39,835 bases of DNA from Mucilaginibacter sp. UR6-11 (GTDB lineage Bacteria > Bacteroidota > Bacteroidia > Sphingobacteriales > Sphingobacteriaceae): NCBI RefSeq assembly GCF_020880695.1, contig NZ_JAJIWO010000012.1, forward strand, positions 1 to 39,835. Reading direction: 5' to 3'. Shown piece by piece: positions 15,266-22,154 of the stretch. A program made the position numbers and the translations under genes. Numbering within the stretch: position 1 is the first letter of the stretch; every line of letters begins with the position of its first letter. The notes under the pieces are model-generated. The model did not search any database, had not been told where the DNA came from, and worked only from the letters and a program-made list of their open reading frames with translations.

Positions 15266-15412
15266 TTATTTAGAGTTAACAATTTGCATAAAGGAGATTC
15301 GTTTAGCAGAAACTTCCAAAATTCCCTGTTGATCAAATATTTTTTCTTCCAAAGCCTTCATGTTATTGCTAGTTTATCGCTTAGTAATTTTGGCATATTT
15401 TTGAGTTGAGCG
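15266..15412 (-). pseudogene. Relic of a second tyrosine integrase (3' end only)
   Basis: Translated on the minus strand this gives RSTQKYAKITKR, a stop, then TSNNMKALEEKIFDQQGILE, closely following the C-terminus of the intact integrase next door (STQIYAKITKRKISNNMKALESRIF). The catalytic tyrosine is retained, but the reading frame is broken by TAA and the first 370 or so residues are absent. The relic ends where the intact gene's 3' region begins, suggesting recombination between two related integrases or successive elements at this site. Confidence 0.75.
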
Positions 15413-15448
15413 AAGATCTTATGCGCCGGCATCTTTTAAAGTTAAACT

Positions 15449-15471
15449 TGATATCACAATTTGTGATATCA
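15449..15471. repeat. 23-bp palindrome next to the integrase stop codon
   Basis: TGATATCACAA and TTGTGATATCA flank one T, giving perfect 11-bp arms. It lies 7 bp beyond the integrase stop, between the gene and its relic. There is no T run, so a protein-binding site is more likely than a terminator, though attenuation cannot be excluded. Confidence 0.55.
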
Positions 15472-15478
15472 GGTTAGA

Positions 15479-16723
15479 TTAAGATACTTTTAATAGACCT
15501 TGCTCGCTAAATATCCTGCTTTCAAGCGCCTTCATGTTATTACTAATCTTTCGCTTGGTAATCTTAGCATATATTTGGGTTGATCGCATATCTCTGTGAC
15601 CTAATAACTTTGCCACTGTTTCCATTGGTACGTCATTTTCCAGAAGAACGGTGGTTGCAAATGTATGTCTTGCCGTATGTGTAGTAAGTTCTTTATTAAT
15701 TCCGCAAATCGTTGCAACCTCTTTGATATAGGCATTATATCTCACATTACTATTCACAGGAAGCAATTTGTTTTCGCTTACACAGTAAGGATGGTTTTTG
15801 TATTTTTCAATAATTGCTAACGCGATAGGCAACAATGGAACGGTTTCTTCTGCGCCTGTCTTTTGCCGGTCTTTAGTAATCCAAAGCTTGCCGTCAAGGC
15901 CCTTAAAGACATTTGATGGTTCAAGATTATAAACCGTTTCATAGGCATAACCCGTAAAGCAACAAAACACATAAACATCGCGCACCTCTTCAAGCCTTAC
16001 AAGGCTTATTGGCTTCTCATACATATTAATGAGTTCGTGCATTTCAAGCGTTTCTCTTTCCGGGTCAACATAAGTACATTTAAAACCGGATATAGTATTG
16101 TGTTTAATCCAACCTTCAGCAATAGCGCGGTCAATAATTTGTTTTAATGTTTTGACATACTTCATTGCTGTATTATCTCCGATATCTTCCATGGTCAGAT
16201 AATGAAAGAAATTTACCGCTAAAGCCATTTCAATATCTCCTAATGGGATATCCATCAGCTTGTATTTCTTTTGTAAGAATGATTCGACCTTTTCTTTAAG
16301 CCGTTCATACCTCGCCAAAGTGCCTTTGCTGGCCTTTTTTTTGTTTACACGTTCCTCGAATTCGTCATTGTGGAGCTTGAAGGCCTGCATTAGTGTCTTC
16401 TGTGGCACTTCCTTTGGCATATAAGCCTCTTTGATCATTGTGGCTGTGATTTTGTCATGGACGGCAGCAAGCTGGTTATAATGCCGTTCCAGCTCTGCTC
16501 TTGTCTTGGCAATATAACTGTTGATTAATTTACCGTCCGGGCATGCCCAGGTTGCGCTTGCTGTTTCTTCATCCCAGTAATCAGGATGAATCTTCTTACC
16601 GGAAGAAAAACCATCACGGTCACCCTTCACCGTAATGCGTACATAGATAGGGGCCATACCATCCTTACTTGTTTTCTGGCGCCACAGCCAGAATAAAATC
16701 GAAAGATCTTCATTTACTTTCAT
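15479..16723 (-). CDS. Tyrosine integrase (Bacteroidota phage_int_SAM_5 type)
   Basis: A 414-residue site-specific recombinase. The N-terminal arm-binding segment (about 1-100) is followed by a SAM-like core-binding domain (about 110-215) and the catalytic domain. Visible catalytic residues are K288 (QKTG), H349 and R352 (HTARHTFAT), H376 (LLGHRD) and the nucleophile Y385 (STQIYAKI). The first arginine of the usual R-K-H-R-H-Y set is missing; the position reads FTGYAYET, with Ala260. The CTnDOT integrase of Bacteroides likewise lacks this arginine and is active. The gene points away from tRNA-Lys and its start lies 230 bp from the core site, with AGGTTACCGA arm-like repeats in between. It is the likely driver of the island. 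Confidence 0.92.
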   Translation of the reverse strand: MKVNEDLSILFWLWRQKTSKDGMAPIYVRITVKGDRDGFSSGKKIHPDYWDEETASATWACPDGKLINSYIAKTRAELERHYNQLAAVHDKITATMIKEAYMPKEVPQKTLMQAFKLHNDEFEERVNKKKASKGTLARYERLKEKVESFLQKKYKLMDIPLGDIEMALAVNFFHYLTMEDIGDNTAMKYVKTLKQIIDRAIAEGWIKHNTISGFKCTYVDPERETLEMHELINMYEKPISLVRLEEVRDVYVFCCFTGYAYETVYNLEPSNVFKGLDGKLWITKDRQKTGAEETVPLLPIALAIIEKYKNHPYCVSENKLLPVNSNVRYNAYIKEVATICGINKELTTHTARHTFATTVLLENDVPMETVAKLLGHRDMRSTQIYAKITKRKISNNMKALESRIFSEQGLLKVS

Positions 16724-16796
16724 AATCTTTTTTTTAGCGTTAAATCATGGTCCTTCAAGCTGAAAATCAATGAGATATAACTAAAACTGACTAAAA

Positions 16797-16847
16797 TTCG
16801 GTAACCTAATTTCGGCAAAAGGAATAGGTTACCGAATAGGTTACCGA
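16797..16847. promoter_or_regulatory. AGGTTACCGA repeats, probable integrase arm sites (right end)
   Basis: Two direct copies of AGGTTACCGA at 16826 and 16838 (12-bp period) and one inverted copy (TTCGGTAACCT, 16797-16807) lie between integrase and core. The left island end has the C-for-T variant of the direct pair. The repeats could also regulate the integrase promoter, since they lie upstream of its start. Confidence 0.5.
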
Positions 16848-16898
16848 TTACTTTGCGTTGTTTTGATCCGTATTGAGTATGAAAAGTGCCTTTAAACG

Positions 16899-16926
16899 AA
16901 AAAAAGCCACTATTTCTAGTGGCTTT
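16899..16926 (-). terminator. tRNA-Lys terminator supplied by the island
   Basis: On the minus strand AAAGCCACTA, a 4-nt loop and TAGTGGCTTT are followed by a T run. It lies 33 bp beyond the tRNA 3' end and inside the island, so the element has replaced the original terminator now found at 222-254. Confidence 0.85.
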
Positions 16927-16952
16927 AGTTACTTTAAGACGGTTTGATGTAC

Positions 16953-16974
16953 TTTCAGTGATCCCGCTGGGATT
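16953..16974. repeat. Proximal attachment site (tRNA-Lys 3' end)
   Basis: The last 16 bases of the tRNA gene plus 6 following bases form the core shared with 265-286. The element lies on its left, so insertion kept the tRNA gene intact. Confidence 0.7.
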
Positions 16975-17031
16975 CGAACCCAGGACCCCAACATTAAAAG
17001 TGTTATGCTCTACCAGCTGAGCTACGGAATC
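16959..17031 (-). tRNA. tRNA-Lys(TTT)
   Basis: A 73-base cloverleaf: acceptor GATTCCG/CGGGATC with discriminator A, D arm GCTC/GAGC, anticodon stem TAACA/TGTTG with loop CTTTTAA (anticodon TTT), and T arm CTGGG-TTCGAAT-CCCAG. CCA is not encoded. It is the integration target of the island. Confidence 0.95.
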
Positions 17032-17057
17032 ATTTACCGTTTCCGGTTAAAGTGGTG

Positions 17058-17065
17058 CAAATATA
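17058..17065 (-). promoter_or_regulatory. -7 box of the tRNA-Lys promoter
   Basis: TATATTTG on the minus strand is a perfect TAnnTTTG box 27 bp before the tRNA 5' end. A CTTG, close to the TTTG -33 element, lies about 20 bp further upstream. Confidence 0.55.
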
Positions 17066-17140
17066 GGACTATTTAGCTATGCGCACAAGCCTTATTTAAA
17101 TTTATTTTTAAGATTTATTAAGCGCTTCATTTACAGTATA

Positions 17141-18154
17141 CTAAAATTTAAGAATTCCTATTTTTCCGTCATCTCCAGCTAACAATGTCAGTTTTCCATG
17201 TTTTGCTTTACTACAAACATTATAGCTTTCATTGTTAATTTTGATCCAGTTTTTGCCACCATTTATCGTAATATTTGTACCCGGAGTGCCGGTTGACAGA
17301 AAGATATTGTTTTTTATAAATGTTACACATGACTGGTAACCAGAAGGAAAGGTATTTGATAAGTGCCAGGTTAAGCCTTTATTTGTCGAATAACACGCGG
17401 TTGAATCTTGTCGTTTATCTTTTTGGTAATCGCCGCCAACAACAATTAGCTGATTTTTCCCCACTGCTATAGAAAATGCGCCCTGTGTGTTTTTACCGTG
17501 GATAATAGGCAGGCGGTGGCGAGTCCACCTGCTACCTTTTTTTTGAAGTGTAACTAGGTCTGCTAAACTTCCACCTGTCACAACAGCAAATAATTTATTA
17601 ATTACTAAACAAGTTCCGCTTGCAGCGAAGGCAGCCTGATTCTGGATTGCCTTAGCGCTGTTATATATGCGCCAGTTATTACCGCCATCTGTGGTTTCCA
17701 TTAAAAAAAACTTGCCGTTAATAGGGTCGCCCATAACAAAACCGTGTTTCGGACTATCAAAATCCATCGCATCTAAAAAATACGTGCTGTCCGTATTATG
17801 ATAATTAACTTTCCAGTGCGCTCCACCATCAATAGTCTTTAATATTAACGCGGGTGTCCCCGAGCTAATTATAATTGCTTCTTTATCCGAAAAAGCTTCG
17901 ATGTCTCTGAAGTCCGATTTTTCAAAACCCGTAACTTGCTGCCAGTTCCATGTTTTGCCGCCGTCAACCGTGTTCGCAATATGACCCTTACTACCGCTGA
18001 TCCAGGCTGTGTTATCATCAACAACAGATAGTCCGCGTATGCTGGTTGGCTTATTTTGCTGTAAAACTTCGATGTGTTGAGCCCTTGCAGTAGAGGCAAA
18101 TAATACTGTACTTAATATTGTAAGAAGTAGTATTTTATTTGTGATTTTATGCAT
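17141..18154 (-). CDS. Ycf48-like beta-propeller secreted protein
   Basis: A 337-residue exported protein with a signal peptide ending at about ASTARAQ. It has repeated BNR/Ycf48-type motifs (NTVDGGKTWNW, KTIDGGAHWKV, ETTDGGNNWRI, STNKGLTWHL, TINGGKNWIKI) spaced through the sequence, giving a seven-bladed propeller-like fold. In Bacteroidota such proteins are often annotated as oxidoreductases or photosystem II assembly-like factors with no proven role; Bacteroidota have no photosystem II. No enzyme motif is visible. It sits between two tRNA loci and outside both mobile elements, so it is probably host backbone. The start at 18152-18154 gives the signal peptide. Confidence 0.85.
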   Translation of the reverse strand: MHKITNKILLLTILSTVLFASTARAQHIEVLQQNKPTSIRGLSVVDDNTAWISGSKGHIANTVDGGKTWNWQQVTGFEKSDFRDIEAFSDKEAIIISSGTPALILKTIDGGAHWKVNYHNTDSTYFLDAMDFDSPKHGFVMGDPINGKFFLMETTDGGNNWRIYNSAKAIQNQAAFAASGTCLVINKLFAVVTGGSLADLVTLQKKGSRWTRHRLPIIHGKNTQGAFSIAVGKNQLIVVGGDYQKDKRQDSTACYSTNKGLTWHLSNTFPSGYQSCVTFIKNNIFLSTGTPGTNITINGGKNWIKINNESYNVCSKAKHGKLTLLAGDDGKIGILKF

Positions 18155-18245
18155 GTTTATTATAAGCTAATAGTGCTAAATTAACGGGTAGCACTATTTT
18201 CTGCAAAGTAGGTACACTTTTATATTTATTTTAACAGGATTAAAT

Positions 18246-18253
18246 TATATTTG
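18246..18253 (+). promoter_or_regulatory. -7 box of the tRNA-Leu promoter
   Basis: TATATTTG is a perfect TAnnTTTG box 14 bp before tRNA-Leu(CAG), and probably serves both leucine tRNAs in part. Confidence 0.55.
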
Positions 18254-18267
18254 TGCCCTGTTAATAA

Positions 18268-18351
18268 GCCCGGATGGCGAAATTGGTAAACGTTGCGGTC
18301 TCAGAAGCCGTTGAGAATTGTCTCTTGAGAGTTCGAGTCTCTCTCCGGGCA
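18268..18351 (+). tRNA. tRNA-Leu(CAG)
   Basis: An 84-base class II tRNA with a long variable arm. The acceptor GCCCGGA/TCCGGGC is fully paired with discriminator A. The anticodon stem GCGGT/GCCGT encloses loop CTCAGAA, so the anticodon is CAG. The T arm is GAGAG-TTCGAGT-CTCTC. No CCA is encoded. Confidence 0.93.
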
Positions 18352-18363
18352 CATTCATTTGAC

Positions 18364-18396
18364 AAGAAAAAGTAAGATTCTATCTTACTTTTTCTT
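18364..18396. terminator. Hairpin between the two leucine tRNAs
   Basis: AAGAAAAAGTAAGAT (18364-18378) is exactly complementary to 18382-18396, and the descending arm is T-rich. It may terminate or direct processing of the first tRNA. Confidence 0.6.
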
Positions 18397-18409
18397 TGTT
18401 TTTAAGCAA

Positions 18410-18493
18410 GCCCGGGTGGCGAAATTGGTAGACGCACCATCTTGAGGGGGTGGCATTCGTAAGGATGTACGAGTTCGAATCTCGTTCCGGGCA
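18410..18493 (+). tRNA. tRNA-Leu(GAG)
   Basis: An 84-base class II tRNA. Acceptor GCCCGGG/TCCGGGC (last pair G-T), anticodon stem CCATC/GGTGG with loop TTGAGGG, so the anticodon is GAG. The first phage-side stop codon (18498-18500, minus strand) lies only 4 bp beyond its 3' end. Confidence 0.93.
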
Positions 18494-18497
18494 CTTA

Positions 18498-18737
18498 TCA
18501 GGCAGTTACTTTATATTGATGTTGATAATACCATTCTAATAAATATACGCCATCACTCCAGCTTAATTGTCCATCTGCCGCGACTTGTGCAACAATTATG
18601 GATAGATTATGCAAAAATGCGCTTTTCATATCGCCATCCAAGCTTTGCAAAACATCAACGGCACATAATGTTAACTGTGAAGGATCTGTTATATCCCGAC
18701 AGCTGTCGGCCAGTTTTAGTTCGCTTAAAATAAAGGG
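18498..18737 (-). CDS. 77-residue -1 frame extension of the tail-tube-like gene
   Basis: Reading in the -1 frame from the slippery heptamer C CCT TTA (18731-18737) gives 77 codons ending at TGA 18498-18500. The product is coding-like: SELKLADSCRDITDPSQL, then QLSWSDGVYLLEWYYQHQYK. Between the preceding in-frame stop and this segment there is no ATG, GTG or TTG. It is therefore best explained as a frameshift extension of the upstream protein (172 + 77 = 249 residues). Initiation at an ATT after an AAAGGAG (about 15 bp spacing) is the alternative. The segment has no family I recognise. Confidence 0.55.
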   Translation of the reverse strand, partial: PFILSELKLADSCRDITDPSQLTLCAVDVLQSLDGDMKSAFLHNLSIIVAQVAADGQLSWSDGVYLLEWYYQHQYKVTA

Positions 18738-19246
18738 AATTTTGGTGGATAAGGCTCCTTTAATTTATCAGGGTTGGTTAATTTTAATTTATAACCACCT
18801 TCAACTGTTTCGTCGGCAGCATTACGTTCAGCGTCAGTTAAAATCAAGCCATTCACTGCTCCAAACAATTCAATTGATGAATCGCCTGATTTATAATTGT
18901 TTATCGCTATTGCTTTAACCCGGCCATAACCCATAGCCATTAACTGCGTTTTTACATCAGTTGATAAGCCGGCGATATTGAAGTCTATCTCCTCAGTGTA
19001 ACGCGGACCTACCTGTGTTTTGGTAAGTTTTGATGTGGTATTAAAACTATTGTTTGTGCCCTCAAACTTGTAGATCTTGGCTGATGTTACTGCTGCGATA
19101 CCTGTTACAATTAAAGGGTTTATGGTATCATAGGTGAGTGTAACATCGCTTTCATTAAACAGGTAGATAATATCTTCTATCCCCGAAGTTATAGGCTGAT
19201 CTGTACCCAAGCTAAAGCCTGCATTTATTTTATTGTAAATTGACAT
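18725..19246 (-). CDS. Probable major tail (tube) protein
   Basis: A 173-residue phage protein encoded directly after the major capsid gene (40-bp gap). It is beta-rich with a C-terminal segment (GLILTDAERNAADETVEGGYKLKLTNPDKLKEP) of a kind seen in tail-tube-like proteins of Bacteroidota phages. Identification as a tail tube or head-tail protein is tentative and rests on position and size. The gene ends ...KFPLF-stop, and its last sense codons form the slippery heptamer C CCT TTA, from which a 77-residue -1 extension is open. Major tail proteins with frameshifted C-terminal extensions are known in other tailed phages. Confidence 0.5.
   Translation of the reverse strand: MSIYNKINAGFSLGTDQPITSGIEDIIYLFNESDVTLTYDTINPLIVTGIAAVTSAKIYKFEGTNNSFNTTSKLTKTQVGPRYTEEIDFNIAGLSTDVKTQLMAMGYGRVKAIAINNYKSGDSSIELFGAVNGLILTDAERNAADETVEGGYKLKLTNPDKLKEPYPPKFPLF
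18731..18737 (-). other. Candidate -1 frameshift site C CCT TTA
   Basis: In the zero frame the codons read TTC CCT TTA TTT TAA, so C_CCT_TTA fits X_XXY_YYZ exactly and lies one codon before the stop. An AAAGGAG, which could stimulate slippage, lies 17 nt upstream. Confidence 0.45.
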
Positions 19247-19286
19247 GTGTGGATTTTAATAATTAGTGAATAAATGATTGAATGGA

Positions 19287-20495
19287 TTAGGCCGATAAGT
19301 AAAATAATTCGTTAGCGAATTTGAAGTTTACCGCTGCTTTCATACGGGCTTTCATGCGCACCACGTTGTCATTGGTATATGGTTTCATATAAACTGTTGA
19401 TAGTTCTGAAGCATCGCCCAATAAATCAACTCCTAAAAACAAGTTTGAAGAACGTGCACCAAGGATGGTGTTTGCCTGCCAGTGGTTCATCAATTGCAGG
19501 GGCACGCCCAGGTAATCCATTTTCTTGCTATCAGTAAATGCATTTAGTACATTAACTGCTTTGTTGGCCTGAGCCTGTGCATAAGCGTAACCTACGTGGA
19601 AAGGGATCTGCAGGTTAAAATCATCCTGGCTTCTGTCTGCCGGGTCAAGCTGCGCATAAACGCCGGTTAATACATCAAGTACATTGCTGGCATTAATATA
19701 GCTTACTGTAGCCGCGCTTGCGGTGCCTGTAAACGTTGCCGGCTTGCGGGTGTTTACTTCATTATAATTACGCACCAATTTAAAGGTAGTGGCGCCGGCA
19801 ACCTGGATAAAATAAGACTGACCCTGTACATCAATACCGCTGCCGCCGTTAGTAGTGTCTTTGAGAGTGCCGGTTACCCCGGTAATGGTAACTACATCAC
19901 CATCTGATAAAGTAGCGGTACTTGATACCGTTACCACACCACTGACATTTATAGCAGTAGCGGCCATTGATGTTGCCGGTTTACTCAAACCAACTTTATA
20001 AACGCCGGATGCGGTGGCAATTGACGGTAGTAAGCCTGTAAAGTCTGAGGTAAATGTTGCCTCTTTAGTTGACGCTTTTCCCAGCCAATACAAACGCTCG
20101 TTTGCTATTTGGATTTTGGTTAAATAGCGCTGAACCATAAAGTCAGACAGGTCAACCACGCCTTCATAATCCATAAAGGCGCCGGGCTTAAGGCTTTGGG
20201 CTTCCCATGATTGGGCCAGTTTGTCCCATTGTTCCTGTTTCATAAACTCGTATACTACCGGGTCCAGGTAGCTTTCAGTTTGTTTGGCGGTTGTGCCCTG
20301 GTCATTAAACAGGCCTGATGGGTCTTGCAGTATAACGTCGTCATCAACGTCAAGAATGATCTTGCGCGATTTTACGTCGTTAATTACGGTTAGTAAGCCA
20401 CGCTTTACCGAGTCGGCCTCTAAAAGCGTGCTGGCCATAAATCCTGCCAGCGCTTCGCCGGCATAAGTGTTGTTTGTAAATGTAAATTGAGCCAT
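19287..20495 (-). CDS. Major capsid protein (HK97-like, with inserted domain)
   Basis: A 402-residue protein placed after the protease-scaffold gene, the usual position for a major capsid protein. The N-terminal part (MAQFTFTNNTYAGEALAGFM) and the C-terminal part (NANTIL-like helix, then VYMKPYTNDNVVRMKARMKAAVNFKF) are typical of Bacteroidota phage capsids. Between about residues 180 and 265 lies a Thr/Ser/Gly-rich beta segment (INVSGVVTVSSTATLSDGDVVTITGVTG), probably an inserted surface domain. No cleavage site can be named. The start ATG at 20493-20495 is unambiguous. The call rests on genome order and general composition, so it is likely but not certain. Confidence 0.7.
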   Translation of the reverse strand: MAQFTFTNNTYAGEALAGFMASTLLEADSVKRGLLTVINDVKSRKIILDVDDDVILQDPSGLFNDQGTTAKQTESYLDPVVYEFMKQEQWDKLAQSWEAQSLKPGAFMDYEGVVDLSDFMVQRYLTKIQIANERLYWLGKASTKEATFTSDFTGLLPSIATASGVYKVGLSKPATSMAATAINVSGVVTVSSTATLSDGDVVTITGVTGTLKDTTNGGSGIDVQGQSYFIQVAGATTFKLVRNYNEVNTRKPATFTGTASAATVSYINASNVLDVLTGVYAQLDPADRSQDDFNLQIPFHVGYAYAQAQANKAVNVLNAFTDSKKMDYLGVPLQLMNHWQANTILGARSSNLFLGVDLLGDASELSTVYMKPYTNDNVVRMKARMKAAVNFKFANELFYLSA

Positions 20496-20528
20496 TGTTT
20501 GTATAAGAGTTTGTTTTTATTTAATGAG

Positions 20529-20597
20529 TATCAGGTCGCAAGTATCAGGTATCAAGTATTTTAAGGATGTCTTAATACTTAATACTAACTACTTCCT
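20529..20597. repeat. Intergenic palindromic repeat, copy 1
   Basis: Contains AGTATCAGGTATCAAGTA (start 20541), identical over 22 bp to 22470-22491, and an imperfect hairpin AAGTATTTTAAG/CTTAATACTT. It fills the gap between capsid and protease genes. Runs of AGTATCAAGTA are a familiar intergenic repeat style in sphingobacterial genomes. Confidence 0.55.
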
Positions 20598-20598
20598 A

Positions 20599-21783
20599 CT
20601 ATTTTGCTATTGCTTTTTTTACTGCGTTTTGAGCCAGCGTAGTTTGTGGTGCAAAAAACGGAGAGGTTTCGCTTTTTGCTTTGTTGCTGCGTTTTGATCC
20701 TTCGGGACTGAAGTCTGATTTTATTTCATTTCTAACCTCTTCATTTGTTTTTTTAAGGCGATCATTAGCAGTTTCAAGCGCGGCCCTGGCTTCGGAAAGT
20801 AGTTGGTTTTGTGCATGCAATTTGGCTTTGATCTCTAAAACCTTGTTTTGTACATCGCCAGCTTTTGCACCTTTAAATTTGCCGGGTAGTTGATCATCCA
20901 CTTCGGTATCATCGTCATCAGTTCCCGGTATTATTTTTTCAACCTGGCCACCTTTTACATCAATTTTTTCGCCTGTTGATGTAGTGTAAGTGTCGGCAGG
21001 TGCGGGGTTGGTCATATCCTCATCCTGGTAAACCTCTGTACCTTCTTCCATTTCGCCGGCATGATGCAGTGTACCCTTGTCTGTAACCGTTTGTTTGTTA
21101 ATCACTTTCTTAAAGAAGTTCATAATCTTATCTAAAACCGAAGTTGTTTTTTCGATAAGGTCCTTGTTTTCGATGTTCATATTGCTGTTTTTGTTTAAGA
21201 TTTTATTGATATAGCGTTGATAAAATACAGGTGCGGTGCTGGTATAATTTTTAATGATAGTGCTGTTAGTGATAGTGGCGTTATAGTCTTCTATCTCGTC
21301 AACAAAACCCAGGTCAAGTGCCTGGTCTGCAGATAACCAGGTGACGGCGTTAATTAAACTATTAACGGTAACGCCGTCCAACCCGGTCTTGTCCATGTAG
21401 ATCTGCGCCAGGCGCGATTGCACTACATTTAACATCTGCACATCCTTCAACAGTTCGTCGGCATTACCACCGCTGCCAACCATAGGTTTGTGGATCATGA
21501 GCAGGGCGTATTTGCTCATCACTACTTTTTTACCGCCCATTGCCACTATTGAAGCAGCCGAAGCGGCCAGCGCATCAATGTAGGTTGTTACATTGCCGGT
21601 ATATTTCTTTAACAGATCATAAATGGCGATGGCATCAAACGCGCTGCCGCCTACCGAGCTAATGTGAACTTCTACATCCTGCCCGGCCGCTGCTTCCAGC
21701 TGACATTGAAGATAAGAGGATGATAAACTACCGGAACCTATGCAGTCGGTATCCGTGTCATATAAATAGATTTTGTAACTCAT
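20599..21783 (-). CDS. ClpP-like prohead protease with scaffold-like C-terminal region
   Basis: A 394-residue head-maturation protease. Residues about 1-170 form an S14 ClpP fold with HISSVGGSAFDAIAIYDLL, the nucleophile Ser75 (LAASAASIVAMGG) and His98 (MIHKP). Residues about 200-394 are charged and partly coiled (ADAE-rich, then KAKLHAQNQLLSEARAALETANDRLKKTNEEV), typical of a scaffold fused to the protease. An internal ATG at residue 202 (MNIENKDLIEK) could start a separate scaffold protein, as with nested scaffold genes of other phages; no clear ribosome site is seen. The protein would process the scaffold during capsid assembly. Confidence 0.85.
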   Translation of the reverse strand: MSYKIYLYDTDTDCIGSGSLSSSYLQCQLEAAAGQDVEVHISSVGGSAFDAIAIYDLLKKYTGNVTTYIDALAASAASIVAMGGKKVVMSKYALLMIHKPMVGSGGNADELLKDVQMLNVVQSRLAQIYMDKTGLDGVTVNSLINAVTWLSADQALDLGFVDEIEDYNATITNSTIIKNYTSTAPVFYQRYINKILNKNSNMNIENKDLIEKTTSVLDKIMNFFKKVINKQTVTDKGTLHHAGEMEEGTEVYQDEDMTNPAPADTYTTSTGEKIDVKGGQVEKIIPGTDDDDTEVDDQLPGKFKGAKAGDVQNKVLEIKAKLHAQNQLLSEARAALETANDRLKKTNEEVRNEIKSDFSPEGSKRSNKAKSETSPFFAPQTTLAQNAVKKAIAK

Positions 21784-21912
21784 GTTTAGCTGTGAAATAT
21801 TAGATTTGAGTATAGAGATTACTTTGGCTTCTGAACCGCCGGTTAAGCTAGTCCATGTATTTCGCTGATTGAATTTCTGCGAGGGTTGATATAAATTATG
21901 TCCGGATGATTG

Positions 21913-21969
21913 AACAATACAAATATCGGGGTTATTCTTTTTGGTAATGGTGACGTTGGTTTGTCAGTA
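21913..21969. repeat. 57-bp direct repeat, copy 1
   Basis: Begins AACAATACAAATATCGGG and ends GGTGAC-N6-TTTGTCAGT. The second copy starts 170 bp further right (22083). The two flank a long imperfect palindrome, so the whole block looks like an inserted or duplicated unit between the protease gene and the next phage gene. Confidence 0.65.
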
Positions 21970-21978
21970 CTTCTTTTC

Positions 21979-22079
21979 TTATTCTGAACGTAGTGAAGAC
22001 CTTGTCTGATTTGCAGGGGCTACAACTGGTGTAGCAGAGATATGGCTTTAAGATTCCTTGCTCGCGCTTAGAATGATAA
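21979..22079. repeat. About 100-bp imperfect palindrome (REP/MITE-like)
   Basis: The left arm contains ATTCTGAACGTAGTGAAGAC and the right arm the related complement AGGAATCTT...AATGA read backwards. The centre has a GCTAC/GTAGC hairpin near 22020-22036. Arms with the style CATTCTGAGCGTAGCGAAG are frequent in intergenic repeats of Bacteroidota. No gene is contained. Confidence 0.5.
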
Positions 22080-22082
22080 ACT

Positions 22083-22139
22083 AACAATACAAATATCGGG
22101 ACAATCCCTTTAGTAAATGGTGACGCTACTTTGTCAGTG
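22083..22139. repeat. 57-bp direct repeat, copy 2
   Basis: Second copy of the unit at 21913-21969, with the same start AACAATACAAATATCGGG and end GGTGAC-N6-TTTGTCAGT but several differences in the middle. A third partial copy of the end motif (22202-22224) lies inside the next coding region. Confidence 0.65.
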
Positions 22140-22154
22140 CCAGGCAAATGATTT

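Larger units (their letters stand above)
265..16974. mobile_element. tRNA-Lys genomic island (~16.7 kb) with integrase
   Basis: The element is bounded by two direct copies of a 22-bp core (265-286 and 16953-16974, 20/22 identical). The right copy is the 3' end of tRNA-Lys plus six following bases. A tyrosine integrase lies beside the tRNA. Paired AGGTYACCGA motifs, 12 bp apart, lie inside both ends, as expected for arm-type integrase sites. Cargo runs from the DUF302 gene to the Fic gene. Integration at tRNA 3' ends with the integrase adjacent is classical for such islands. The two mismatches in the distal core may mean age or reduced ability to excise. Confidence 0.75.

Noticed and set aside
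18410..18493. tRNA-Leu(GAG) as the integration site of the phage cluster
   Set aside because: The cluster abuts the tRNA, but no copy of the tRNA 3' end was found near the right limit (36255-36331) and no integrase is present.
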